Shown: one piece after another, positions 1-7,977 of the stretch
How positions within the stretch are numbered: the stretch's first letter is position 1
Layout of the letters: every line of letters begins with the position of its first letter
DNA from: Pedobacter sp. PACM 27299
GTDB lineage: Bacteria > Bacteroidota > Bacteroidia > Sphingobacteriales > Sphingobacteriaceae
Assembly: GCF_001412655.1 (NCBI RefSeq)
Contig: NZ_CP012996.1
Coordinates: 5,084,001-5,148,000, forward strand
Direction of reading: 5' to 3'
Length of the DNA: 64,000 nt
Program-made: the position numbers and the translations under genes
The notes under the pieces: model-generated
What the model was told of the DNA's origin: nothing
Databases searched by the model: none
Seen by the model: only the letters and a program-made list of their open reading frames with translations

Positions 1-492
1 TCATTAGTCCTCATTCTCGCTTTCGGTTTGTTCTTAAACAATGCAGATACCATTAAACATGCCTATTTCAGGAGCGTTTTTATTTATAAGAACTTATCAA
101 ATGACTTAACGCAGCTGTACCAGCTTTCTGCTGAAAGTGCCTTTATTATTCGTACGTTTTTCTTTGTGATTTTTGGCTTTACAATGAATATTTACGCCTT
201 GGATGACGTGCCAGTAATTGCCAATGGATTGATTATTTTAGCGACCATTTTTTTCATTCGCTTCGCTTATCTGAAGATTTTCAGAAGAGAAAACAGTGGT
301 TCAGAAAGCTTTATTGCACCTAGAGGGTTAATCAGTATCTTACTGTACTTTAACCTACCTCCAGCATTAAAAATACCAGAGGTAGGCACGGCTTTTCTGT
401 TCCTTGTGGTACTTGGATCCAGCCTGATTATGAGTGTCGGATTGCTAGCCGCAAAGAAAGTCATCCATCCTGCAGAAGATAAGGTTCATTAA
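1..492 (+). CDS. Na+/H+ antiporter (CPA family), C-terminal part
   Basis: The reading frame is open from base 1, so the gene starts left of the window and only about the last 163 residues are seen. The visible part has several hydrophobic helices and, near the C-terminus, an APRGLISILLYF segment that resembles a conserved helix of Na_H_Exchanger-type cation:proton antiporters. Such proteins swap Na+ or K+ for protons across the inner membrane. The family call rests on this C-terminal stretch alone, and ion specificity cannot be judged. The stop codon overlaps the stop of the convergent EVE-domain gene by a few bases. Confidence 0.7.
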   Translation, partial: SLVLILAFGLFLNNADTIKHAYFRSVFIYKNLSNDLTQLYQLSAESAFIIRTFFFVIFGFTMNIYALDDVPVIANGLIILATIFFIRFAYLKIFRRENSGSESFIAPRGLISILLYFNLPPALKIPEVGTAFLFLVVLGSSLIMSVGLLAAKKVIHPAEDKVH

Positions 493-905
493 ACAGAACC
501 CATTTCCAGGATCTTGTCAAACTCTTCCGCTTTCAATGGCATCACTGATAAACGTCCTTGTCTAACTAATGATATGTCTTGTAAGCTTTCTTCTGCTTTG
601 ATTTGCTCTAAAGATACCGGTGTTTTTAATGCCTCCACTGGCGCTAGATCTACTACCACCCATTTAATATCATCCGTAGTAGGATCCTGATAAAATTCTT
701 TTACCACTTTGGCAATTCCGACTACATTTTTACCTTCGTTACTGTGGTAAAACAGGACTAAATCGCCCTCTTTCATAGCTTTCAGGTTGTTGCGCGCCTG
801 GTAATTTCTTACGCCATCCCAAAAGGTACGTCCGTCTTTATTAAACTGATCCCAACTGTATTTAAACGGTTCACTTTTTACTAGCCAAAATTGTGTATTT
901 TTCAT
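489..905 (-). CDS. EVE domain-containing protein
   Basis: This 138-residue protein is a single EVE domain, a PUA-like fold known to bind modified bases in DNA or RNA. Typical landmarks are visible: FWLVKSEP near the start, WDGVRNYQARNNL around residues 29-41, and GDLVLFYHS around residues 47-55. Length fits the stand-alone family. The in vivo substrate of such proteins is generally not established. It is the last intact gene before the decayed accessory patch. Confidence 0.9.
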   Translation of the reverse strand: MKNTQFWLVKSEPFKYSWDQFNKDGRTFWDGVRNYQARNNLKAMKEGDLVLFYHSNEGKNVVGIAKVVKEFYQDPTTDDIKWVVVDLAPVEALKTPVSLEQIKAEESLQDISLVRQGRLSVMPLKAEEFDKILEMGSV

Positions 906-995
906 ATTCTAAAGGGGTATTTCTCTCATTCATTGACAAAACCGTTGACAATTTACTATTAATTTATCTATAGATTTAGACATCAAATACTAGAA

Positions 996-1247
996 ATGAT
1001 GGATAAAAAGTCTACAAATATCTTCCTTAGAGAGTGGAACGGCATTGAATTTAAACTCTCAATTCCGACAAAAATAACAAACAGCAACAAACCTTTCATT
1101 TATTTTTATTTTCCCGATCCTTCCAAAGGAGATAAACTAGTTAGAATCAGAAAAGGTGGTGTGAAGGATTCACCGAATAAAGTGAAAAAGTTCATTAAAA
1201 AAATCTTTTGCTTGCATCTTTTAAATTCCTTTCTCTCATTTACATAA
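996..1247 (+). pseudogene. possible N-terminal remnant of a tyrosine recombinase
   Basis: An 83-residue frame begins with STNIFLREWNG and continues with KPFIYFYFPDPSKGDKL. This recalls the N-terminal arm-binding region of Bacteroidota phage-type integrases, which run to about 400 residues. The similarity fades after about residue 60 and no catalytic R-H-R-Y region follows, so if the assignment is right this is a decayed fragment. It lies at the edge of an IS-bearing AT-rich patch, which suits a former mobile element. The assignment comes from motif resemblance only. An unrelated small protein is possible. Confidence 0.35.
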
Positions 1248-1308
1248 AAATGGGATCTAAATTTTTACCTCAAATCCCATTTACACAGTTTCTTGGATAC
1301 TGCCATTT

Positions 1309-1483
1309 TTAAAGAAATGCAGATAAAATTAAAATTCCAAAAAAGATTAAGCTAAAAATTGACAATATACTCCATTTCTCTTTTGTTTCAAATTCATCAA
1401 TTGGTTCTCTTTGTTGTGATGCTGGGCTAAATAATACCACAACTACTATTAATACCAATATACAGATACTAAAATAACTCCAG
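1309..1483 (-). pseudogene. small membrane protein truncated by IS insertion
   Basis: On the minus strand a frame runs from the left IS edge at 1483 to a TAA at 1309-1311, giving about 58 residues. It reads as two hydrophobic segments joined by a charged loop, QQREPIDEFETKEKW. The 5' part and start codon are missing at the IS boundary, and no continuation is found right of the IS. The frame is too short for an automatic 60-residue cut-off. I do not recognise the family. Confidence 0.45.
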
Positions 1484-1543
1484 TGGAGTTGCTACATTTG
1501 AGTGGACAGTAAGTTAAGTGAATTTTATAACTTAACAGAAATT

Positions 1544-1858
1544 ATGTCACGAGAAAGAAAAACCTATCCGAAAGAGTTCAAGCTGATGAGCGTTGAACTG
1601 AGTAATACCCGAACAGATCTGAGTGCGCTGGCCAAAGAACTAGATATTAGTTCGGCATTGTTATACCGTTGGCGGAAGGAATTCTCTAGCAAACAAGGCA
1701 GTAGCTTTCCTGGAAAAGGGAAAGTTATACTCAGCTCAGCTGAGCAAGAGTTGGCTTTATTGAAGAAAGAACTGCGTGAAACGCAGATGGAGCGCGATAT
1801 TCTAAAAAAGGCTATCAGCATTTTCTCCAAGGGCGACAACAAATATTCGGGTTCATAA
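1544..1858 (+). CDS. IS3-family transposase OrfA
   Basis: This 104-residue protein has a helix-turn-helix of the HTH_8/transposase_8 type (YPKEFKLMSVEL, then LAKELDISSALLYRWRKEF) and a leucine-zipper-like C-terminal helix (ELALLKKELRETQMERDILKKA). OrfA binds the IS ends and is normally fused to OrfB by -1 frameshifting. I placed the start at the ATG at 1544 because family members begin close to the MSRERKTYPKEFK-like sequence. The longer frame from 1502 starts inside the terminal repeat. Confidence 0.88.
   Translation: MSRERKTYPKEFKLMSVELSNTRTDLSALAKELDISSALLYRWRKEFSSKQGSSFPGKGKVILSSAEQELALLKKELRETQMERDILKKAISIFSKGDNKYSGS
1804..1810 (+). promoter_or_regulatory. A6G slippery site for -1 frameshifting
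   Basis: The heptamer A AAA AAG lies in the orfA frame, split as A-AAA-AAG, which is the classical IS3-family -1 programmed frameshift signal. After slipping, the frame is open into orfB. Protein resemblance to family OrfAB fusions suggests the join could also lie nearer the end of orfA, so the exact site is not proven. Confidence 0.55.
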
Positions 1859-1872
1859 AGGATCATAGCAGG

Positions 1873-2721
1873 ATGTTTTTAGTTGGGAAGATGTGCTCAG
1901 TATTTAAAGTAAGTAGAGCTGGATTTTACAAATGGACAATCAGCAGTCCATCAAAAAGAAATATTGAAAATCAGATAATTGAAGCAGAGGTTTTATTAGC
2001 TTTTGAAAACAGCAAAAAGATATATGGTAGTCCCTGAATTACCCTGGAGCTCCGTAAAAAATCGATTATGATTTCCAGGCCAAGGGTTGCCAGAATCATG
2101 AGAAAAGCAAAGCTGAGAAGCATTGTGAAGAAAAAATTTAAGGTTACGACAGACTCTAGCCATAAATTCCCTGTTCCGGATAATGTATTGGACCGTGACT
2201 TTAAGCCAGGAATATCGGGTGCTGTATGGGTATCAGATATTACTTATATCAGGACCAGGCAAGGCTGGCTGTATCTGACAACGGGGATCGATCTAGGTGA
2301 TAGAAAAATCATTGGCTGGGCATTAAGTGCAACGATGAAAGCATATGACACAGTAATCCCTGCCTTTAAAATGGCACAATCAAGACGACCGATTACTCAG
2401 AAGATTATTTTTCATTCTGATCGAGGTGTTCAATATGCCTGCAATGAATTCCGATGGTTGTTGGAGAAAAACTCATTGATCATAAGAAGCATGAGCAGAA
2501 AGGGTAATTGTTGGGACAACGCGGTGGCAGAGAGCTTCTTCAAGACACTTAAAGCTGAATGTATATATCAGCAACAATTTACTGACAAAGAGCAAGCAGC
2601 CCGCATAGTTTTCGAATATATTGAAACTTGGTACAACCGTAAAAGACTACATTCTGCCCTCGGATACTTGTCCCCAGAGGAATTTGGAAAAAATTTAAAC
2701 AAACAAAATATTGCAGCTTAA
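1873..2721 (+). pseudogene. IS3-family transposase OrfB, interrupted by a nonsense codon
   Basis: The orfB frame is open from 1810 to 2721 except for a TGA at 2035-2037, within YGSP-stop-ITLEL. The family usually has an arginine there (YGSRRI-like), so a CGA to TGA transition is the simplest explanation. Downstream the rve/DDE integrase core is whole: WVSDITY holds the first Asp, HSDRGVQY the second, and NAVAESFFKTLKAE the Glu. An internal ATG at 2068 would give a 217-residue product lacking the N-terminal HTH_21 part. The stop codon falls within the right terminal repeat. Confidence 0.85.
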
Positions 2722-2751
2722 CTGAATGTCTACTTTATTGTTGCAATTCCA

Positions 2752-3572
2752 GAATCACCCTGCATAGGAAAAGTGTTCCATGTGTAGAACTTCCACCTGT
2801 AATTATCACCCCTGAATTGGGTCAGCCTGGCCTTCCAGAACGATCTTCTGGAGCTGGAAGTGGTGGTGGTAATTATGCCCCCCAAACCTGTAACCCCGAC
2901 CCAAATTACAAAGTACCTACCACACCTCCACCCAAAGGTAAATAATGGCTCTCACCATGTCCTCCTCCTATCGTTAAAGAACCATTAGAGCAAAAAAGAG
3001 AGGTGAAAAATGAGGTTAAAGATCCTTGTATAAATGAGGCAGTTGAAACCGCAAGAAACGCAAAAAATACAATAAGAGACATGCTTAATAATACGTTCAG
3101 TGGAAACGAATATGAGGATAGTGATATTACATTTAAAGATGTAACGACACTTCCGGATAACATCGATGGAACAAGCAGGCAAATAAATAGTAAGATTTTT
3201 GAAATTGAATTAAACAAAAATAAGCTTCTAGGAAGATCAAAGGAATATATTGTGGCTACTGTATACCATGAGGTATTACATACTTACCTGGATACAAAAT
3301 ACCCAAAAGGTTTAGATGGAACAATATCAATTGGAGATGGTCATTCCAAAATGGCCGATGATTATATAGCTTTGTTGACTGGATCTTTAAGGGTTGCATT
3401 CCCATCATTGAGCCTACAGGATGCATGGGGTTTATCTTGGGGCGGCTTACAGTTTACCTCATTTTATAAGAATAAATTAAGTGATAGTGAAAGGGCGGAG
3501 ATTGAAGATATCAATGAACAGCACAAAAAGTCGACTCCTAGTTCAAAAAGAAGAGGCGTCTTTTGTGAATAA
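2752..3572 (+). pseudogene. zincin-like putative metallopeptidase, 5'-truncated with in-frame stop
   Basis: One frame runs from the right IS edge to 3572, broken only by a TAA at 2943-2945. Before the stop it encodes a Pro/Gly-rich linker (SSGAGSGGGNYAPQTCNPD). After it comes a domain of about 200 residues containing YHEVLHTYL, which has the HExxH zinc-binding pattern, followed by DGHSKMADDYI, which may hold a third ligand. The architecture resembles large secreted Bacteroidota accessory proteins with a C-terminal HExxH domain, but I cannot name the family. The 5' part is missing at the IS junction. A GTG at 3003 could start a shortened product. Confidence 0.55.
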
Positions 3573-3582
3573 ACTAAAAACA

Positions 3583-4101
3583 ATGAAATTACACCTAACC
3601 ATTTACTCATTCCTGATGCTAAATTGCCTATTTGGCTACGCGCAGGATAGCCTAAGTATTAATATTAGTCCAAATAAAAAAGCACTAGATATACGTCTTC
3701 CAATAATAAAAACTATCGGAGGGCATCTTAATTCCGACCTTTTATTCAAAACCCCTAAAAATCAAGCTTATTTTATTTCTATCGCTGTAGCTTTTGATAA
3801 ACTTGGAAAAATAGATACCGTATATTTCTCTAAGGATATGTCCAGTCGCATAATTGAGACGATCAAACCTGACCATGAGCTAATTAAAAAATTAAAAGAC
3901 TTAAAATTAATATCTAAGGAATATTCCTCAAAGATAATTATTTTTCCAATTTTATTCCGAAGACAAGCCGATCAGAAAATAGATAACATGAATGATTTTT
4001 TAAATAGTTTTGAGAATTTATGGCCAAACTTCAACGCATTAGAAAAAAGACCGATTATACTTTTAAAACCCTTTATAAATTCATATCGTGAGGTGCATTA
4101 G
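3583..4101 (+). CDS. hypothetical secreted protein
   Basis: I do not recognise this 172-residue protein. The start at 3583 is chosen because it gives a clean signal peptide (MKLHLTIYSFLMLNCLFGYAQ), while upstream in-frame codons overlap the preceding gene. The mature part is a mixed alpha/beta-like sequence with a FISIAVAFDKLGKIDTVYF segment and no cysteines or known catalytic motif. It begins 10 bp after the zincin-like gene ends, so the two were probably co-transcribed. A partner or protective role toward that gene product is possible but unsupported. Confidence 0.6.
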   Translation: MKLHLTIYSFLMLNCLFGYAQDSLSINISPNKKALDIRLPIIKTIGGHLNSDLLFKTPKNQAYFISIAVAFDKLGKIDTVYFSKDMSSRIIETIKPDHELIKKLKDLKLISKEYSSKIIIFPILFRRQADQKIDNMNDFLNSFENLWPNFNALEKRPIILLKPFINSYREVH

Positions 4102-4650
4102 TCTTTTAATTAGATATTAATCTCTCTTCTTTGAAAATGAGGAACTTTAACGTAAGATCCGAATATTGATCATATCTTATGATTAGACTTAAGATGATAT
4201 TAATTACTTGCCTAAGCCAAACTGGTCCCCTTAACACTTTTCAAGAAATTCTGGCATAAACGCTCATGTGGCAACCGTTCCATCTATTTATACAGAATTT
4301 ATTGACTTAGTTAGGTTGAAAGTTTTCCTAGTCACCAAAGGACATAGATGTAATGTGAACAAAAAGTAAATTTGGACCATTAAAAGGAATTTGGAAGTTG
4401 ACCATCATTAATAGTTAATATAAAAAGTTATTTAAGACATAATTAGGGATTAATGATCCCTAAATTAACTTCAATTAATTTCTTAAATATTCAAAATCAT
4501 GTACCTAATTCAATAGCCCCAACGCATCAAAAGGGATGGAAATTCCTCTAATGCTCTCAACGAGCAACCGCTGTATTAAAACCTGAATTAAGGAATAATA
4601 TTGCTATGAAATAAACTTTCTCATTTCCTGAATTTTAATATATTTATAGT
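4102..4650 (+). other. gene-free AT-rich stretch
   Basis: No convincing coding frame is seen in these 549 bases. A perfect 8-bp hairpin (TTAGGGAT, 5-nt loop, ATCCCTAA) lies at 4443-4463 without a following T-tract. Around 4161-4205 the words ATATTGAT, CATATCTT and TGATATTA recur at roughly 8-bp spacing, a weak echo of the octamer repeats at 16.6 and 40.3 kb. The stretch probably marks the right edge of the accessory patch. Confidence 0.5.
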
Positions 4651-5004
4651 ATGAAAAAAATGCTCTTAATCTCCATTGCAGTATTAGGTCTTTCTGCCTG
4701 TACTAAAAAAAAGCCCTTTGAATCTGTAAAATCAGGAATGAACACTGCCAAAGTAACTGAATTGGTTGGTGAGCCCACGCAGAAAATGCCGATGATGATT
4801 GCGGAATGGTGGGTGTATCCTGATGATAATAAAATGATTATTATGGTCAATGATACCGTATCAAAAGTGGTGATCGATTTAAAGTCAGTACAAGACAGTA
4901 TGCAGTCTGTAACCGGAGACCTTAAAAATCTAAAACATCAGCTGAATAACCAGATGGACAGTATGCAAATTCAGTTGAAAAATCAGCTAGATAGCTTAAA
5001 ATAA
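4651..5004 (+). CDS. BamE/SmpA-like lipoprotein with coiled-coil tail
   Basis: The 117-residue protein starts with a lipoprotein signal ending in LSAC, with the lipidated cysteine at residue 17. Residues about 22-75 match the BamE/OmlA-like pattern: SVKSGMNTAKVTELVGEPT followed by WWVYPDD and a beta hairpin. The last 40 residues are a heptad-like, Gln/Asn/Leu-rich helix with repeated DSMQ and NQ(L/M)DS words, probably a coiled coil. An outer-membrane or periplasmic assembly role is inferred from the fold only. It stands alone. Confidence 0.7.
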   Translation: MKKMLLISIAVLGLSACTKKKPFESVKSGMNTAKVTELVGEPTQKMPMMIAEWWVYPDDNKMIIMVNDTVSKVVIDLKSVQDSMQSVTGDLKNLKHQLNNQMDSMQIQLKNQLDSLK

Positions 5005-5010
5005 CGCAGA

Positions 5011-5046
5011 AGATACTGTTTAAATCTTTGGAGGCAAGCAGTATCT
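5011..5046. terminator. convergent hairpin
   Basis: AGATACTG (5011-5018) pairs with CAGTATCT (5039-5046) across a 20-nt loop between two convergent genes. There is no strong T-run, so termination is only suggested. The right arm overlaps the stop codon of the minus-strand gene. Confidence 0.35.
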
Positions 5047-5566
5047 AATCTTTGTATACTTTTTCCTTACAAATCTGATTTAATACCTGCCTTAACTCCT
5101 CCGGCTTATGGGTTCCAATTAAGAGTTTCTGATCATTGTTAAATTCCAACTGTAAACCTTTGTTTCCGGAAACATTCAATGCACGCCCATTTCCCATCAG
5201 TCCGTATCTGATTCCCCAGCCGCCATACTCCATAATTGGGCTATACTTTCTGACATAAGCTTTATTGATGCTTTCCCAAGGATAAAACCTGAAGGATAAA
5301 TGAAAAGGATAAAACCGAACATGAATTCCTTTATCACTGATTTGAGTCTCTAAGCAAAGAATAAAGAAGAAAATAGTGATCAATAAGGAAACCGTAACTG
5401 AGATCACTAAAGCGGTATTGCTCATCGGGTGATCTCCAATCTGTTTCATGATAATGAGCTGCCTGAAAGCTCCTGTTAGAAAGAGCCCATTTATAATCAG
5501 AAAGATCAACCAAAGCCACCACTGCCTGAACCTTTGTTTCTCGGAAAAAATAATACTCTCCCCCAT
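5045..5566 (-). CDS. membrane protein with PH-like C-terminal domain
   Basis: The 173-residue protein has two transmembrane helices (about residues 16-36 and 53-72). A soluble domain with alternating hydrophobic strands follows, with ISDKGIHVRFYPFH, then WESINKAYVRKYSP and YGGWGIRYG. This pattern resembles bacterial PH-like membrane domains, where a WxxI-type strand follows the helices. Function is unknown. It is convergent with the lipoprotein gene and divergent from the Crp-like gene. Confidence 0.6.
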   Translation of the reverse strand: MGESIIFSEKQRFRQWWLWLIFLIINGLFLTGAFRQLIIMKQIGDHPMSNTALVISVTVSLLITIFFFILCLETQISDKGIHVRFYPFHLSFRFYPWESINKAYVRKYSPIMEYGGWGIRYGLMGNGRALNVSGNKGLQLEFNNDQKLLIGTHKPEELRQVLNQICKEKVYKD

Positions 5567-5712
5567 TATTTCATCTGTTATTTTGTAGGAATTAAATCTC
5601 TAAAGATTGCTTTAATTATTTTTAAGCTATAAAACAGCTTTATAATCAACAATTTAGCGATAATCATTTACAATAAGCATAAAAAAAACAAAAGCACGAT
5701 CATTTCAAATTC

Positions 5713-5720
5713 TATATTTG
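5713..5720 (+). promoter_or_regulatory. candidate minus-7 box TATATTTG
   Basis: This matches the Bacteroidota TAnnTTTG minus-7 consensus and lies 48 bp before the Crp-like start. No TTG minus-33 box is seen at the usual distance, so support is moderate. Confidence 0.45.
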
Positions 5721-5768
5721 TACAAACGATTATAAAAATACTTTTCGGTAAAACTACATCCACCACAA

Positions 5769-6335
5769 ATGGAAACCATCAAGCAGATCATCACCAATAT
5801 TACGCCCATTACCGAGCCCTCTTTAGAGAAGTTAGCCAGCCTTTTTGTGGAAATAAAATATCCCAAAGGGCATCTATTGTTCCGTCAGCATGAAGTGGAC
5901 CGTACAGTATATTTTATAAAATTGGGTATGGCCAGAGCGTATTATCGTACTGAAGAATCCGATGTAACGTTTTGGTTTGGCAAGGAAGGAAGCTCTGTTT
6001 TTTCTTACAATAGTTACATCAATCAGACGCCAGGCTATGAAAGTATTGCATTATTAGAAGATGCCATGCTCTACCGAATAGACCATCATCAGTTGGAAAC
6101 ATTATATACTACTGATATTGCCATTGCCAACTGGGGAAGAAAACTCATAGAAAAAGAGATCATTCTGGTAGAAGAGCGTCTGATTTCAAGGTTACTGCTC
6201 AATGCCAGCGAACGTTATAAAAATCTGATGGACCATTATCCGGAACTTTTACAGCGTGTGCAGCTGAATTATATCGCCTCCTATTTAGGCATTACCCCCG
6301 TTTCTTTGAGTAGAATCAGAGCTGAAATCAAGTAA
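5769..6335 (+). CDS. Crp/Fnr-family transcriptional regulator
   Basis: The 188-residue protein has an N-terminal cyclic-nucleotide-binding-type beta-roll (residues about 10-115; YPKGHLLFRQHEVDRTVYFI) and a C-terminal helix-turn-helix. The latter is visible as LNYIASYLGITPVSLSRIR at the end. The ligand loop does not show the full cAMP-binding PRxAT-type signature, so the effector is unknown. The next gene downstream, 121 bp away and on the same strand, is an SMR exporter that it might control. Confidence 0.85.
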   Translation: METIKQIITNITPITEPSLEKLASLFVEIKYPKGHLLFRQHEVDRTVYFIKLGMARAYYRTEESDVTFWFGKEGSSVFSYNSYINQTPGYESIALLEDAMLYRIDHHQLETLYTTDIAIANWGRKLIEKEIILVEERLISRLLLNASERYKNLMDHYPELLQRVQLNYIASYLGITPVSLSRIRAEIK

Positions 6336-6456
6336 TTATTGAATCTCCTTGATTTCTTATCATTTGTTTAGTCGGTTTTTATGCTCAAATGCGGAAATTT
6401 GCCTTCACATTTACCGAAGCCTGAAATTACAGTAGCCGGCAATAAAAAACAATAAA

Positions 6457-6786
6457 ATGAACTGGATATTTTTAATTCTTGGCGGTCTTTTTGAAATCGC
6501 CTTCGCTTCCTGCTTAGGAAAAATGAAAGAAACTACTGGAAACGCGACCCTGATGTGGGGTGCAGGTTTCTTAGTCTGCCTGACCATCAGTATGGGCTTA
6601 TTGCTTAAAGCAACTCAGACGCTTCCTATTGGAACAGCGTATGCGGTGTGGACGGGTATTGGAGCCGTAGGAACAGTATTAGTTGGGATTTTTGTGTTCC
6701 ATGAACCAGCTACTTTCTGGCGAATTGTGTTCATCACGACACTGATTTGTTCTATTATCGGCTTAAAAGCAGTTTCTTCTCACTAA
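6457..6786 (+). CDS. SMR-family exporter, SugE/Gdx-like
   Basis: The 109-residue protein has four hydrophobic helices, as in all small multidrug resistance transporters. The essential membrane glutamate is E13 (GGLFEIAF). The segment PIGTAYAVWTGIGAVG in helix 3 is closer to SugE/Gdx, known as guanidinium/H+ antiporters, than to EmrE. The gene stands alone here, while many SMR genes are paired, so a homodimer is expected. A strong terminator follows. Confidence 0.85.
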   Translation: MNWIFLILGGLFEIAFASCLGKMKETTGNATLMWGAGFLVCLTISMGLLLKATQTLPIGTAYAVWTGIGAVGTVLVGIFVFHEPATFWRIVFITTLICSIIGLKAVSSH

Positions 6787-6809
6787 GGAACTAAAAAAGA
6801 TAATTATAA

Positions 6810-6836
6810 AAAAGGAGGCTCTGGCCTCCTTTTTTC
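6810..6836 (+). terminator. intrinsic terminator after SMR gene
   Basis: GGAGGC (6814-6819) and GCCTCC (6824-6829) pair around a TCTG loop, extended by A/T pairs and followed by a T-run. Confidence 0.85.
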
Positions 6837-6895
6837 GTATCTATAAAATTTTCAATGTCTGTCTTAATTGGCTGATTAAAGCATTTGCTTCGCAA

Positions 6896-7921
6896 CTAAT
6901 GCAGCATTTTAAAGAGCAATTCTTTCAATAATTCACCATCCGTAATGTTCCCAGTACTATCTACGCCCTTACTTTTAAGGTCATATTCTCTCAGCAAGCT
7001 GATGATATCGAAGGTTTTATTCAGGTTATAGCTGCGTGATGCAGTTTCGTAATCTTTGATAAAGTAAGGATTAACCCCCAGTTCTTTTGCCGCTTCTGCT
7101 TTATTTGGCAGATAATGATACTTGAGAATTTTTGAGAAATAGGCATTCAGGTTGGCCATCACCATCACCATTGGATTCGCTTTAGGATTGTCGGCGAAAT
7201 AATTAATGATCTGGTTACACTTCAGTACATTCCTTATGGCCAATGCCTTTTGTAGCTCAAATACATTATATTCCTTACTGATCCCTATATTTCGTTGAAT
7301 CAAGTCGGTATCTATGGTTACTTCTTTACCAATATTGAGCAGCAGTTTTTCCACTTCATTGGCGATCTTAGAAAGATCAGCACCTAAATATTCTGCCATC
7401 AGTGCGGAAGCCTGAGGAGCAATCTTATAGCCTTTCTCTTTCACAAAATCTTCGATCCAGGCCGCCAATTTATAATCGCGTACTAGATCCGATTGAAAAA
7501 TCACCCCATTTTTGTCAATGGATTTATAGATTTTCTTTCGTTTATCGAAATTGGCGTATTTATACCCCAGCACCAGAATTGTACTTGGAAGCGGTTTCTC
7601 AAAATAGCTTTGTACAAACTCTGCTTCCTTGCTGCTTCCTTCTGCTTCCTTGGCCCATTTAAGGTCCTGTGCTTCCTTCACCACTATCAATTGATAGTCT
7701 GACATCATTGGGTAGCGTTTCGCCGCATTCATGATCGTAGCCATGTCTGTATCCTTCCCATATAAAACGGTCTGGTTGAATCCTTTTTCCATATCGCTCA
7801 GCACGTTTTCTTCCATATAATGGATAATCTGGTCGATATAATAAGGTTCTTCACCGTGTAACAGGTAAACAGGCTTAAACTTTCTGGCTTTAATGTCTTT
7901 GATTATATTGGCAACACTCAT
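6896..7921 (-). CDS. holA: DNA polymerase III subunit delta
   Basis: This protein of about 341 residues matches HolA, the clamp-loader subunit that opens the beta clamp. The N-terminal segment PVYLLHGEEPYYIDQ, an AAA+-like domain with the degenerate P-loop usual for delta, and the DLSKIANEVEKL lid region are visible. I prefer the ATG at 7921 (MSVANII). A start at 7933 adds MDKY only. It is divergent from the HSDR_N-domain gene with a gap of about 56 bp, and I recall this neighbourhood recurring in the phylum. Confidence 0.93.
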   Translation of the reverse strand: MSVANIIKDIKARKFKPVYLLHGEEPYYIDQIIHYMEENVLSDMEKGFNQTVLYGKDTDMATIMNAAKRYPMMSDYQLIVVKEAQDLKWAKEAEGSSKEAEFVQSYFEKPLPSTILVLGYKYANFDKRKKIYKSIDKNGVIFQSDLVRDYKLAAWIEDFVKEKGYKIAPQASALMAEYLGADLSKIANEVEKLLLNIGKEVTIDTDLIQRNIGISKEYNVFELQKALAIRNVLKCNQIINYFADNPKANPMVMVMANLNAYFSKILKYHYLPNKAEAAKELGVNPYFIKDYETASRSYNLNKTFDIISLLREYDLKSKGVDSTGNITDGELLKELLFKMLH

Positions 7922-7964
7922 ATATTTATCCAAATGTAACGGCTAAAAACTAATTATTAAAGGT

Positions 7965-7972
7965 TATTTTTG
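7965..7972 (+). promoter_or_regulatory. minus-7 box TATTTTTG very close to start codon
   Basis: A perfect TAnnTTTG match ends 5 bp before the ATG at 7978. If used, the transcript would be leaderless or nearly so. Confidence 0.5.
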
Positions 7973-7977
7973 CACAA

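Larger units (their letters stand above)
1484..2751 (+). mobile_element. IS3-family insertion sequence, inactive copy
   Basis: A 1268-bp element is bounded by imperfect 35-bp terminal inverted repeats at 1484-1518 and 2717-2751, with 8 mismatches by eye. They start TGGAGTTGC on the left and end GCAATTCCA on the right. Inside are orfA and orfB in the -1 relation typical of IS3. No 3-5 bp target duplication is visible (left flank ...CTCCAG, right flank GAATCA...). The genes on both sides are cut at the IS edges and do not match each other, so deletion or recombination after insertion is likely. orfB has a nonsense codon, so this copy should not transpose by itself. Confidence 0.9.

Noticed and set aside
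2068..2721. orfB as an intact gene starting at 2068
   Set aside because: The same frame continues upstream to the A6G site with family-like sequence, so the ATG at 2068 is only the first start after a nonsense codon.
996..2751. A complete integrative element with attachment sites
   Set aside because: The integrase-like frame is a short, uncertain fragment, no tRNA target is present and no flanking direct repeats were found.
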